Assembly (NCBI RefSeq): GCF_006540305.1
Contig: NZ_BJOR01000001.1
Span: 2,232,001-2,296,000, forward strand
Source: Streptomyces sp. 6-11-2
GTDB lineage: Bacteria; Actinomycetota; Actinomycetes; Streptomycetales; Streptomycetaceae
Reading direction: 5' to 3'
Length of the DNA: 64,000 bases
Position numbers and translations under genes: made by a program. Positions 26,538 through 34,099 of this stretch are shown here, piece by piece (within the stretch, counting starts at the first letter, position 1; every line of letters begins with the position of its first letter). Below the pieces are notes generated by a model that was not told the DNA's origin, did no database searches, and was given only the letters and a program-made list of their open reading frames with translations.

Positions 26538-26954
26538 GTGTCCCAGATCGCAGGCGAGCCCGCGGCGAACCAGGACTTCGTGGAGGTCCGGCTGCCGGCT
26601 GCGGGTGCCTACCTGTCGGTGCTGCGGACGGCCACGGCCGGTCTCGCGGCCCGTTTGGACTTCACCCTCGACGAGATCGAGGACCTGCGCATCGCGGTGG
26701 ACGAGGCCTGCGCGATCCTGCTCCAGCAGGCCGTGCCCGGCTCGGTGCTCAGTTGTGTCTTCCGGCTGGTCGACGACTCGCTCGAGGTCACCGTCTCGGC
26801 CCCGACGACGGACGGTCACGCGCCTTCGCGGGACACGTTCGCCTGGACCGTCCTGTCCGCCCTCGCGGGCAAGGTCTCCTCCGCCGTGGACGACGACAGG
26901 ACCGTGTCGATCAGCCTCTACAAACAGCGCGGCGCGGGACCCGGGCCGGCGTGA
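26538..26954 (+). CDS. prsH: RsbW-like anti-sigma factor of SigH
   Basis: A 138-residue protein of the RsbW/SpoIIAB (Bergerat) fold, expected to hold SigH inactive (prsH/ushX in S. coelicolor). The helix LDEIEDLRIAVDEACAIL matches the N-box region, but the canonical ATP/Mg-binding Asn after EAC is Ile (EACAILL), and no DDG/GxG nucleotide motif follows. It may therefore bind sigma without acting as a kinase. GTG 26538 has a GGAGG ribosome site 5 bases upstream. The stop overlaps the first sigH GTG (GTGA), so the two genes are coupled. Confidence 0.85.
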   Translation: MSQIAGEPAANQDFVEVRLPAAGAYLSVLRTATAGLAARLDFTLDEIEDLRIAVDEACAILLQQAVPGSVLSCVFRLVDDSLEVTVSAPTTDGHAPSRDTFAWTVLSALAGKVSSAVDDDRTVSISLYKQRGAGPGPA

Positions 26955-28108
26955 GGAACGGGGACGGGCCGGTGCGGGACGAAGAGCGCGGCACACGGGA
27001 GATGCCGGCCGAGGGCGGGACTCCCGCGCGCGCGGACGGGACCGGAGCCCCGGGCGGTGCAGCCCGGGGCGGTCCGGCCGCGGCCCGGCGCGCGGCGGAC
27101 GGTATCGACGGCATCCCCGAGCAGGCCAGGCCGCACCCGGAGGACGAGCCGCTGGTCGCCGGCCACGGCGGTCCTCCCCCTCACGGGGACTCCCCCTGTC
27201 CGAGCGAAGACGAGAACGGTGAGACCGGCGACAGCGCGGGGAAGGAGGCGAGGGCTCGGGGAAGGGCAACGGGCGGGACGATGAGCGAGCACGAGCGAAA
27301 CTCCGAGGACGGGTCGCGGGCCGCTCCGATCGTGCGCAACGCGCGACACGACCCTCAGGACCGCAGCGGCGCGCGTGCCATGTTCGTCGAACTGCGCTCC
27401 CTGAAGGAGGGCAGCCCGCAGTACGCCGAGCTGCGCAACCAGCTGGTCCGCATGCACCTGCCGCTCGTGGAGCACCTCGCGCGCCGCTTCCGCAACCGCG
27501 GCGAGCCGCTGGACGACCTCACCCAGGTCGCCACCATCGGTCTGATCAAGTCCGTCGACCGCTTCGACCCGGACCGCGGCGTGGAGTTCTCCACGTACGC
27601 GACGCCGACGGTCGTCGGCGAGATCAAGCGGCACTTCCGGGACAAGGGCTGGGCGGTGCGCGTGCCGCGCCGGCTCCAGGAGCTGCGCCTGGCGCTGACC
27701 ACCGCGACGGCCGAGCTGTCCCAGCTGCACGGCCGCTCCCCGACGGTGCACGAGCTCGCCGAGAAGCTCGCCATCTCCGAGGAGGAGGTCCTGGAGGGCC
27801 TGGAGTCCGCCAACGCCTACTCCACGCTGTCCCTGGACGTCCCCGACACCGACGACGAGTCCCCCGCGGTCGCGGACACCCTCGGCGCCGAGGACGAGGC
27901 GCTGGAGGGCGTGGAGTACCGCGAGTCGCTGAAGCCGCTGCTGGAGGATCTCCCGCCGCGCGAGAAGCGGATCCTGCTGCTGCGCTTCTTCGGCAACATG
28001 ACCCAGTCGCAGATCGCGCAGGAGGTCGGCATCTCGCAGATGCACGTCTCCCGGCTGCTGGCCCGCACACTGGCCCAGCTGCGGGAGAAGCTGCTGGTGG
28101 AGGAGTAG
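26951..28108 (+). CDS. sigH: Stress-response sigma factor SigH (SigB/F family)
   Basis: A sigma-70 group 3 factor of 385 residues from GTG 26951, with a long disordered Gly/Pro/Glu-rich N-terminal extension of about 110 residues. Region 2 has LVEHLARRFRNRGEPLDDL and ATIGLIKSVDRFDPDRGVEF, region 3 is VHELAEKLAISEEEVLEGL, and region 4 ends with MTQSQIAQEVGISQMHVSRLLAR. An internal ATG at 27281 gives a 275-residue form that begins close to the conserved core. In S. coelicolor several SigH isoforms are known, so both starts may be used. It directs genes for osmotic stress and differentiation. Confidence 0.93.
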   Translation: MRNGDGPVRDEERGTREMPAEGGTPARADGTGAPGGAARGGPAAARRAADGIDGIPEQARPHPEDEPLVAGHGGPPPHGDSPCPSEDENGETGDSAGKEARARGRATGGTMSEHERNSEDGSRAAPIVRNARHDPQDRSGARAMFVELRSLKEGSPQYAELRNQLVRMHLPLVEHLARRFRNRGEPLDDLTQVATIGLIKSVDRFDPDRGVEFSTYATPTVVGEIKRHFRDKGWAVRVPRRLQELRLALTTATAELSQLHGRSPTVHELAEKLAISEEEVLEGLESANAYSTLSLDVPDTDDESPAVADTLGAEDEALEGVEYRESLKPLLEDLPPREKRILLLRFFGNMTQSQIAQEVGISQMHVSRLLARTLAQLREKLLVEE

Positions 28109-28167
28109 CGGAAGAGCCGCGAGGACCGCGGGGACCGGGACGGCCGGGGCGGAGGCCGGCCGCAGGG

Positions 28168-28644
28168 CTATCGCTGCCCGGTCTCCTCGGCCCGGCCAGG
28201 GCCCTTGATGCCGAGGGCCCTGGTCGTCTCCGGGTTCACGAGCAGCACCAGCGACGCCACGGCCACCACGGCGAGCGCGATGCCGGCCGGGATGGCCACG
28301 CCGTCGGCCCGCAGCAGGGTGTAGGCGACGGGCAGCGCCATGATCTGCGTGATGACCGCGGGTCCCCGGCTCCAGCTGCGGCGCAGCAGCAGTCCGCGGG
28401 CGGCGAGCAGCGGCAGCAGCGCGAGCACGATCACCGTGATGCCGCCGGTGACCCCGGTCTGCCGGTCGCCCTCGTGGCCGGTGATGCCCGCGACGAGCAG
28501 CCAGATCCCGCCGGCCACCAGCACGAGCCCTTCCAGCGCGGCGAGCGCCGCCGCGTACGTCAGCCGCCGCGGGCGCGGACCCGCTGTGTCCGGGGCGTCC
28601 GTGCCGTCCGTGATCCTGGGGGTGGGTTTGCGGTCACTGCTCAC
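28168..28644 (-). CDS. Small integral membrane protein
   Basis: A 158-residue protein with a hydrophilic N-terminus (about 28 residues) followed by four hydrophobic helices, for example ALEGLVLVAGGIWLLVAG, VTGGITVIVLALLPLLAAR, VITQIMALPVAYTLL and GIALAVVAVASLVLLV. It ends with a short polar tail. I recognise no domain or function. It lies convergent with sigH (59-base gap) and divergent from the lipid kinase gene. Confidence 0.75.
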   Translation of the reverse strand: MSSDRKPTPRITDGTDAPDTAGPRPRRLTYAAALAALEGLVLVAGGIWLLVAGITGHEGDRQTGVTGGITVIVLALLPLLAARGLLLRRSWSRGPAVITQIMALPVAYTLLRADGVAIPAGIALAVVAVASLVLLVNPETTRALGIKGPGRAEETGQR

Positions 28645-28760
28645 CCCAGCAGCGTAGCCCTCGCGGCACGGACCACCGTGTGCAGGCTCACGTCCTTGCC
28701 TCTTACCGGATCCCTACCTCGGGGTGGGGCCGGTACTGTCCGGTAGGTACGCTGCACCTC

Positions 28761-29729
28761 ATGCGTGCACTACTCGTGGTCAACCCGGCGGCAACCACCA
28801 CAAGCGCACGTACGCGCGACGTCCTGATCCACGCGCTCGCCAGCGAGATGAAGCTGGACGCGGTCACCACCGAGTACCGCGGCCACGCCCGCGATCTGGG
28901 CCGGCAGGCCGCGGACAGCGACGACATCGACATGGTGGTGGCCCTCGGCGGCGACGGCACGGTCAACGAGGTCGTCAACGGCCTGCTGCACCGCGGCCCG
29001 GATCCCGAGCGCCTGCCGCGCCTGGCGGTGGTGCCCGGCGGTTCCACCAACGTCTTCGCCCGCGCCCTGGGCCTGCCCAACGACGCCGTGGAGGCCACCG
29101 GCGCCATCCTGGACGCCCTGCGCCGGGGCGGCGAGCGCACGGTCGGGCTGGGGCTGGCCTCGGGCACGCCCGGCACCGACGACGCGGCGGTGCCGGAGCG
29201 CTGGTTCACCTTCAACGCCGGGCTCGGCTTCGACGCCGGCGTGGTCGGCCGGGTGGAACAGCAGCGCGAGCGCGGCAAGAAGTCCACGCACGCCCTGTAC
29301 GTACGGCAGGTGGTCCGCCAGTTCCTCGGGGAGCCGAGCCGCCGGCACGGGACGATCACCCTGGAGCGGCCCGGGGAGGACCCGCTCACCGAGCTGGTGG
29401 TGGCGATAGTCTCGAACACCTCGCCGTGGACGTATCTCGGCAATCGTCCGATGTACACGTCGCCTAAGGCCTCGTTCGATACCGGGCTCGACGTGCTCGG
29501 TCTCAGCCGCCTGTCCACCGCCGCGGTTGCCCGGTATGGCACCCAGTTGCTCACTTCGTCCCCCGAGCGCGGCCCCTATGGCAGGCATGCGGCCTCCCTG
29601 CACGATCTGAGCCGCTTCACCTTGCATTCGAAGGTGCCGCTCCCCCTCCAGATGGACGGTGACCACCTGGGGCTCCGTAGAAGCGTGACGTTCACAGGCG
29701 TACGCCGTGCACTGCGTGTGATTGTGTGA
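28761..29729 (+). CDS. Diacylglycerol kinase-family lipid kinase
   Basis: A 322-residue DAGK/YegS-type lipid kinase. The catalytic domain has LLVVNPAA at the start, the nucleotide loop GGDGTVNEVVNG (63-74) and PGGSTNVFARALGLP (92-106). The C-terminal beta-sandwich includes YLGNRPMYTSPKASFDTGL. It should phosphorylate diacylglycerol or another lipid at the membrane. ATG 28761 is a few bases after a TAGGTA -10-like box, so the leader is very short. A hairpin with two mismatches around 29723-29756 may end the transcript. No operon partner is evident. Confidence 0.9.
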   Translation: MRALLVVNPAATTTSARTRDVLIHALASEMKLDAVTTEYRGHARDLGRQAADSDDIDMVVALGGDGTVNEVVNGLLHRGPDPERLPRLAVVPGGSTNVFARALGLPNDAVEATGAILDALRRGGERTVGLGLASGTPGTDDAAVPERWFTFNAGLGFDAGVVGRVEQQRERGKKSTHALYVRQVVRQFLGEPSRRHGTITLERPGEDPLTELVVAIVSNTSPWTYLGNRPMYTSPKASFDTGLDVLGLSRLSTAAVARYGTQLLTSSPERGPYGRHAASLHDLSRFTLHSKVPLPLQMDGDHLGLRRSVTFTGVRRALRVIV

Positions 29730-30045
29730 GTAGAAGGGCCCAAAGTCCTTTCACTCGAACGTTTAGGCCAGGATCCACCCCATGGAAGTACGGCTGTGAC
29801 CTAGTCGACACCGAGGAATCAAAAAAAACTTTCCGGAAGGGGTTGTATCCGCCGCTGAGGTTTGCGAGTCTCTACGTGGCGATCGGGGCGGCCCACCACA
29901 CGGGCCCCAGAGATCACCGGAACCCCTCTCCAAATCACAGGACCACGCCAGGGAACCTGGCAGTCGGCCCTTCCCTTGTTGAGGGATTCGTGAAAGCGTT
30001 CACATTCACAAGCAACCGTACGTAACACCAAGAGAGGTAGCAGCC
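29730..30045. other. Long wblE upstream region
   Basis: This 316-base region has a run of eight A (29821-29828), rare in this genome. It also has an inverted repeat GTGAA-agcg-TTCAC (29990-30003) resembling a CRP-family half-site pair, followed by attcac. The ribosome site GAGAGG (30032-30037) lies 8 bases before the wblE ATG. I could not identify -35/-10 boxes with confidence. Confidence 0.5.
29990..30003. promoter_or_regulatory. CRP-like inverted repeat upstream of wblE
   Basis: GTGAA and TTCAC are separated by agcg. It is close to the actinomycete Crp pattern GTG-N6-GNCAC, with one mismatch. The mycobacterial homologue whiB1 is CRP-controlled, which makes the site worth testing. Confidence 0.4.
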
Positions 30046-30303
30046 ATGGACTGGCGTCACAACGCCGTTTGCCGCGAGGAAGACCCCGAGCTGTTCTTCC
30101 CCATCGGCAACACCGGTCCTGCGCTGCTGCAGATCGAGGAAGCCAAGGCCGTCTGCCGTCGCTGCCCGGTTATGGAGCAGTGCCTGCAGTGGGCGCTCGA
30201 GTCCGGTCAGGACTCCGGCGTCTGGGGTGGTCTCAGCGAGGACGAGCGCCGCGCGATGAAGCGCCGCGCCGCCCGCAACCGGGCTCGTCAGGCCTCCGCC
30301 TGA
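30046..30303 (+). CDS. wblE: WhiB-like iron-sulfur protein WblE
   Basis: An 85-residue WhiB-family protein. The four cluster-ligating cysteines are Cys9, Cys37, Cys40 and Cys46, followed by the GVWGG turn (58-62) and a basic C-terminal DNA-binding tail (RRAMKRRAARNRARQ). It binds a nitric-oxide-sensitive [4Fe-4S] cluster and probably the primary sigma factor, and acts on promoters. It corresponds to Streptomyces wblE and mycobacterial whiB1. A GAGAGG ribosome site sets the start. A strong terminator follows, and the convergent PdtaS-like kinase gene is next, the same neighbour as in mycobacteria. Confidence 0.97.
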   Translation: MDWRHNAVCREEDPELFFPIGNTGPALLQIEEAKAVCRRCPVMEQCLQWALESGQDSGVWGGLSEDERRAMKRRAARNRARQASA

Positions 30304-30422
30304 CCACAGCCACCCCGCTGACAGCCTGAGCTTGGCGGCGCGTACAGCGAGTACGCATCTCCCGCCCCCGAGCCGCAGCGCGCAGTACCCCCGATGCGCA
30401 CACAAGCCGCAACGAGCGACTG

Positions 30423-30453
30423 GCCTCGGACCGATTTCGGTCCGAGGCTCTTT
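30423..30453 (+). terminator. Terminator after wblE
   Basis: An 11-12 bp perfect stem with a minimal loop is followed by tcttt. It lies between the converging wblE and kinase genes. Confidence 0.8.
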
Positions 30454-30463
30454 GCTGTGCGGG

Positions 30464-31939
30464 CTACTTGTGCGCTTGCACGGGAATGTCGAGGATCACC
30501 CGGGTGCCGCGCTCCGGGGCCGGCACCATGTCGAAGGTGCCACCCAACTCCCCCTCGACCAGGGTCCGTACGATCTGGAGGCCGAGGTTGCCGGAGCTGT
30601 GCGGGTCGAAGCCGTCGGGCAGACCCACGCCGTCGTCCTGGACGGTGACGAGCAGTCGGGCCTCGCGCGAGGTGCCGCCGCGGACCGCGGAGACCTCCAC
30701 CGTCCCCGTCTCGCCCTCGCCGAAGCCGTGTTCCAGGGCGTTCTGCAGAACCTCGGTCAGCACCATCGACAGCGGGGTGGCGACCTCGGCGTCCAGGATC
30801 CCGAAGCGGCCGCTGCGCCGCCCGGTCACCTTGCCCGGGGAGATCTCGGCGACCATCGCCAGCACCCGGTCGGCGATCTCGTCGAACTCCACGCGCTCGT
30901 CCAGGTTCTGGGACAGCGTCTCGTGCACGATGGCGATCGAGCCGACCCGGCGGACCGCCTCCTCCAGGGCCTCCCGGCCGCGCTCCGACTCGATGCGCCG
31001 GGCCTGAAGTCTGAGCAGGGCCGCCACCGTCTGGAGGTTGTTCTTGACCCGGTGGTGGATCTCCCGGATCGTCGCGTCCTTCGTGATCAACTCCCGCTCG
31101 CGTCGGCGCAGTTCGGTCACGTCCCGGAGCAGTACCAGCGAACCTATGCGCGTGCCCTTGGGTTTGAGCGGGATCGCCCGGAACTGGATCACTCCGTCGT
31201 GGGCCTCGATCTCGAACTCCCGGGGCGCCCAGCCGCTCGCCAGCTTCACCAGCGCCTCGTCCACCGGGGCCCGGGAGGGGGCGAGCTCGGCGGTGGTTTC
31301 GCCCAGGTGATGGCCGACGAGGTCGGCGGCGAGGCCGAGGCGGTGGTAGGCGGAGAGCGCGTTGGGCGAGGCGTACTGGACGATGCCGTCCGCGTCCAGC
31401 CGGATCAGGCCGTCGCCGACGCGCGGCGAGGCGTCCATGTCGACCTGCTGGTCCGGGAACGGGAACGAACCGGCCGCGATCATCTGCGCCAGGTCCGAGG
31501 CGCTCTGCAGATAGGTCAGCTCCAGCCGGCTCGGGGTGCGCACGGTCAGCAGGTTGGTGTTGCGCGCGATGACGCCGAGGACGCGCCCCTCCCGCCGCAC
31601 CGGGATGGACTCGACGCGGACCGGGACCTCCTCGCGCCACTCGGGGTCGCCCTCCCGCACGATCCGGCCCTCGTCGAGGGCGGCGTCCAGCATCGGGCGG
31701 CGGCCGCGCGGGACGAGGTGGCCGACCATGTCGTTCTGGTAGGAGGTGGGTCCGGTGTTGGGCCGCATCTGGGCGACCGAGACGTACCGGGTGCCGTCCA
31801 GGGTGGGGACCCACAGGACGAGGTCGGCGAAGGAGAGGTCGGAGAGCAGCTGCCACTCCGAGACCAGCATGTGCAGCCACTCGAGATCGGAGTCGTCGAG
31901 CGCGGTGTGCTGGCGTACGAGTTCGTTCATGGAGGGCAC
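30464..31939 (-). CDS. PdtaS-like cytosolic sensor histidine kinase
   Basis: A 491-residue soluble histidine kinase of the HWE/HisKA_2 class. A GAF-like N-terminal domain (about 15-165, LLSDLSFADLVLWVPT) is followed by a PAS domain (about 175-285, IRLDADGIVQYASPNALSAYHRLG). The phosphoacceptor helix is ATIREIHHRVKNNLQTVAALL, with a C-terminal HATPase (VLTEVLQNALEHGF, DDGVGLPDGF). It closely resembles M. tuberculosis PdtaS, whose partner PdtaR is an ANTAR RNA-binding antiterminator encoded elsewhere. The gene sits convergent to wblE as pdtaS does to whiB1. The start is GTG 31939 or ATG 31930; no ribosome site separates them. Confidence 0.92.
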   Translation of the reverse strand: MPSMNELVRQHTALDDSDLEWLHMLVSEWQLLSDLSFADLVLWVPTLDGTRYVSVAQMRPNTGPTSYQNDMVGHLVPRGRRPMLDAALDEGRIVREGDPEWREEVPVRVESIPVRREGRVLGVIARNTNLLTVRTPSRLELTYLQSASDLAQMIAAGSFPFPDQQVDMDASPRVGDGLIRLDADGIVQYASPNALSAYHRLGLAADLVGHHLGETTAELAPSRAPVDEALVKLASGWAPREFEIEAHDGVIQFRAIPLKPKGTRIGSLVLLRDVTELRRRERELITKDATIREIHHRVKNNLQTVAALLRLQARRIESERGREALEEAVRRVGSIAIVHETLSQNLDERVEFDEIADRVLAMVAEISPGKVTGRRSGRFGILDAEVATPLSMVLTEVLQNALEHGFGEGETGTVEVSAVRGGTSREARLLVTVQDDGVGLPDGFDPHSSGNLGLQIVRTLVEGELGGTFDMVPAPERGTRVILDIPVQAHK

Positions 31940-32244
31940 GTCTGCGAGCGTACCCGGGCGTTTGTACGGTCCTGAAATAGGCGGAGGCGCGGGGCCCCGG
32001 AGACACCCGCGGGCCGCGGCGCCTGAGAGGGACCCTCAACCCTCCCGGCACCGCAGCCCGGAGCAGTATCGGCCGTGGGCGTGCGGTCCCGGTCGGCCGA
32101 AGGATGAGGAACCGGGGCAGTCAGGGCAGAGAGCTCCGGGTCCTCGGTCCGCCTTCCTGTGCGGGGAAGACGGAGGCTCGTGCGTTCACCTGTCGTGCGC
32201 GGACAGTGCCGCGCGCGTGCGCTCTTCGAGACGTCTCACAGCAT

Positions 32245-32260
32245 TCTGGACTAGACCACT
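32245..32260. promoter_or_regulatory. Distal dre (DasR-responsive element)
   Basis: tctggactagaccact differs from the variant consensus actggtctagaccact at two positions. It is 380 bases upstream of nagB with no recognised gene attached. Confidence 0.6.
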
Positions 32261-32567
32261 TGCCCTGTCCATGTGCGGGACGGCGGTTGTTGTGTTTTCT
32301 TCACCGAACGACCGGTCGGAACGGAGCCGGGCCGGCCTGCGGACCGGATCTCCCGGCGTGCTCCCCGCAGCCTAGCCCGCCCGGCTCGGCGGCGGGGCCG
32401 GATGGCGGGGTGGATTTCCGTGAGCGCCTCGCCTTCCCCCGCCTTCCCCCGGCTCACGCCGTCGCACGCCGGTCGCGATCCGCCCCGGGCGACCGCCCCC
32501 ACCCCTTCGGGCACGCGGGCGGAGGAGCACGGCACGGGCGGGCTCGACTCTGTTAGATTGGGCTTGG

Positions 32568-32583
32568 ATTGGTCTAAACCACA
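32568..32583. promoter_or_regulatory. dre (DasR-responsive element) at nagB
   Basis: attggtctaaaccaca matches the DasR operator well. It lies about 58 bases before the nagB start, just downstream of a likely -10, so DasR should block nagB transcription until glucosamine-6-phosphate accumulates. Confidence 0.85.
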
Positions 32584-32640
32584 CGACCCCCGTTGTCGGG
32601 TCCGTCCCCTTCAGATCCTCCTCAGATCGGCAGGCCCAGC

Positions 32641-33426
32641 GTGGAAGTTGTCATCGTTCCGGATGCCAGAGCGGGCGGCGAACTCATCGCCGAGGCGATG
32701 GCGCGGCTGCTCCGGCGCAAGCCCGACGCCCTGCTCGGCGTGGCCACGGGCTCCACTCCCCTGCCCGTGTACGAGGCGCTGGCGGCCAAGGTGCGCTCCG
32801 GCGCCTCGGACATCTCGCGGGTGCGGATCGCCCAGCTCGACGAATACGTGGGGCTGCCCGCCGACCACCCCGAGTCCTACCGCTCGGTGCTGCGCCGGGA
32901 GGTGCTGGAGCCCCTCGGCATCGGCATGGACGCCTTCCTCGGGCCCGACGGCACCGCCGAGGACGTCCGGTCGGCCTGTGCGGCCTACGACCGGGCCCTG
33001 ACCGAGGCCGGCGGTGTCGACCTGCAACTGCTCGGGATCGGGACCGACGGGCACATCGGGTTCAACGAGCCGTGCTCGTCGCTCGCCTCGCGCACCCGGA
33101 TCAAGACCCTGACCGAGCAGACCCGCGCCGACAACGCGCGCTTCTTCGACGGCGACGTCGACCAGGTGCCGCACCACGTCATCACGCAGGGCATCGGGAC
33201 GATCCTGGAGGCGCGGCACCTGGTGCTCCTGGCGACGGGCGAGGGCAAGGCGGACGCGGTCGCGGCGACCGTCGAGGGCCCGCTGGCCGCCGTCTGCCCC
33301 GCCTCGGCACTCCAGCTCCACCCGCACGCGACGGTCGTCGTCGACGAGGCCGCCGCGTCCAAGCTGAAGCTCGCCGACTACTTCCGCCACGCCTACACCA
33401 ACAAGCCGGACTGGCAGGGCATTTAG
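32641..33426 (+). CDS. nagB: Glucosamine-6-phosphate deaminase
   Basis: A 261-residue NagB converting glucosamine-6-phosphate to fructose-6-phosphate and ammonia in the cytoplasm. Motifs are VATGSTP (34-40), QLDEYVGL (65-72) with the catalytic Asp, and GTDGHIGFNEP (134-144) with the proton-transfer His138. The length is typical. GTG 32641 is the start that gives the conserved VEVVIVPDA N-terminus; the ribosome site is weak (ggcagg). It is controlled by DasR through the dre site just upstream and ends at a strong hairpin. Confidence 0.97.
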   Translation: MEVVIVPDARAGGELIAEAMARLLRRKPDALLGVATGSTPLPVYEALAAKVRSGASDISRVRIAQLDEYVGLPADHPESYRSVLRREVLEPLGIGMDAFLGPDGTAEDVRSACAAYDRALTEAGGVDLQLLGIGTDGHIGFNEPCSSLASRTRIKTLTEQTRADNARFFDGDVDQVPHHVITQGIGTILEARHLVLLATGEGKADAVAATVEGPLAAVCPASALQLHPHATVVVDEAAASKLKLADYFRHAYTNKPDWQGI

Positions 33427-33450
33427 CCACTCGCACGGCCCAATGCACGG

Positions 33451-33486
33451 CGACGCCGGCCACCCCGCAGGGGGCGGCCGGCGTCG
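33451..33486 (+). terminator. Terminator after nagB
   Basis: A 16-bp stem with one A-C mismatch and a 4-base loop (gcag), 24 bases after the stop. Confidence 0.75.
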
Positions 33487-33857
33487 CCGCGTCGACAGCC
33501 GTAAGGCGTGACGGGGGCAGCCTCACACGCATGGTGCCGCCACGGCGGCGGTCGTGGCGGGGTCACAACCGCGGCGGCGGGCAGTCCCGAGGCACAGCCG
33601 CGCCGGGCGACCATCTCGCCGGCTGGGCGCCGAGCGGGGCCGGCGCCGCCCCGCCCCCGCCTCGCCACGAAAGCCCGAGCGGGCACGCCCGGGTCGGCCG
33701 GAGAGGCGTCCCGGGGCAGGTCGGCCCGCACGCCCGGCTCCCGGACCTGGGGTCTTTCGTTCGGATCAGGCCGGATCAGGGAGCGGGGTCCGGTGCCGTG
33801 CATCGCACGGCGGAGGAGGGCGGCAGGGCGGAGCCCTGCCGACCGACGACAACGCGG

Positions 33858-33884
33858 CTGGGGGTACCCCCAGCTCGAAGAGCT
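33858..33884. repeat. Palindromic intergenic repeat (REP-like)
   Basis: The 16-bp perfect palindrome ctgggggtacccccag runs into agctc-gaa-gagct and a further G run. The pattern resembles dispersed intergenic repeats I remember from Streptomyces genomes; a genome search would settle it. Confidence 0.5.
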
Positions 33885-34099
33885 CGGGGGAACGGTGCCA
33901 GGACCCGCGAGCCCGGCATGATCCAAACGAGAGGCCCTGGGGAAGGCCTCGCGGAACGGCTCCGCAGGGACCAGTACCGCCCCGCTCCTGGCCCACCGGG
34001 GCACCGCTGTCTGCTGTGTGTCGCCGGTGGTGCGCCGGGAGGTCACGGACCCGGGCGGTCGAGTGGCCGACAGCGGCGGCGTGGGCGCCGGCAGGCGGT

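Larger units (their letters stand above)
31940..32640. other. Long nagB upstream region with two dre sites
   Basis: In this 701-base region I find no gene with protein-like codon use. Two DasR-type operators are present, at 32245-32260 and 32568-32583. TTAGAT (32553-32558) just before the proximal dre may be the -10 of nagB. The distal dre stands alone. Confidence 0.55.
33427..34099. other. Gene-free region between nagB and dasD
   Basis: In this 673-base convergent gap I see the nagB terminator (33451-33486) and a palindromic repeat element (33858-33884). I see no open frame with convincing codon use. Confidence 0.6.

Noticed and set aside
29815..29850. SigR-type promoter (GGAAT ... GTT) upstream of wblE
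   Set aside because: The spacing between GGAAT and GTT is 22 bases rather than 18-19.
32273..33001. Open frame overlapping nagB upstream region (242 codons)
   Set aside because: It runs out of frame into nagB, has no conserved features and overlaps the dre operator.
33508..33921. Open frames in the nagB-dasD gap
   Set aside because: Composition is Arg/Pro/Gly-rich noise typical of non-coding high-GC DNA, with no ribosome site.
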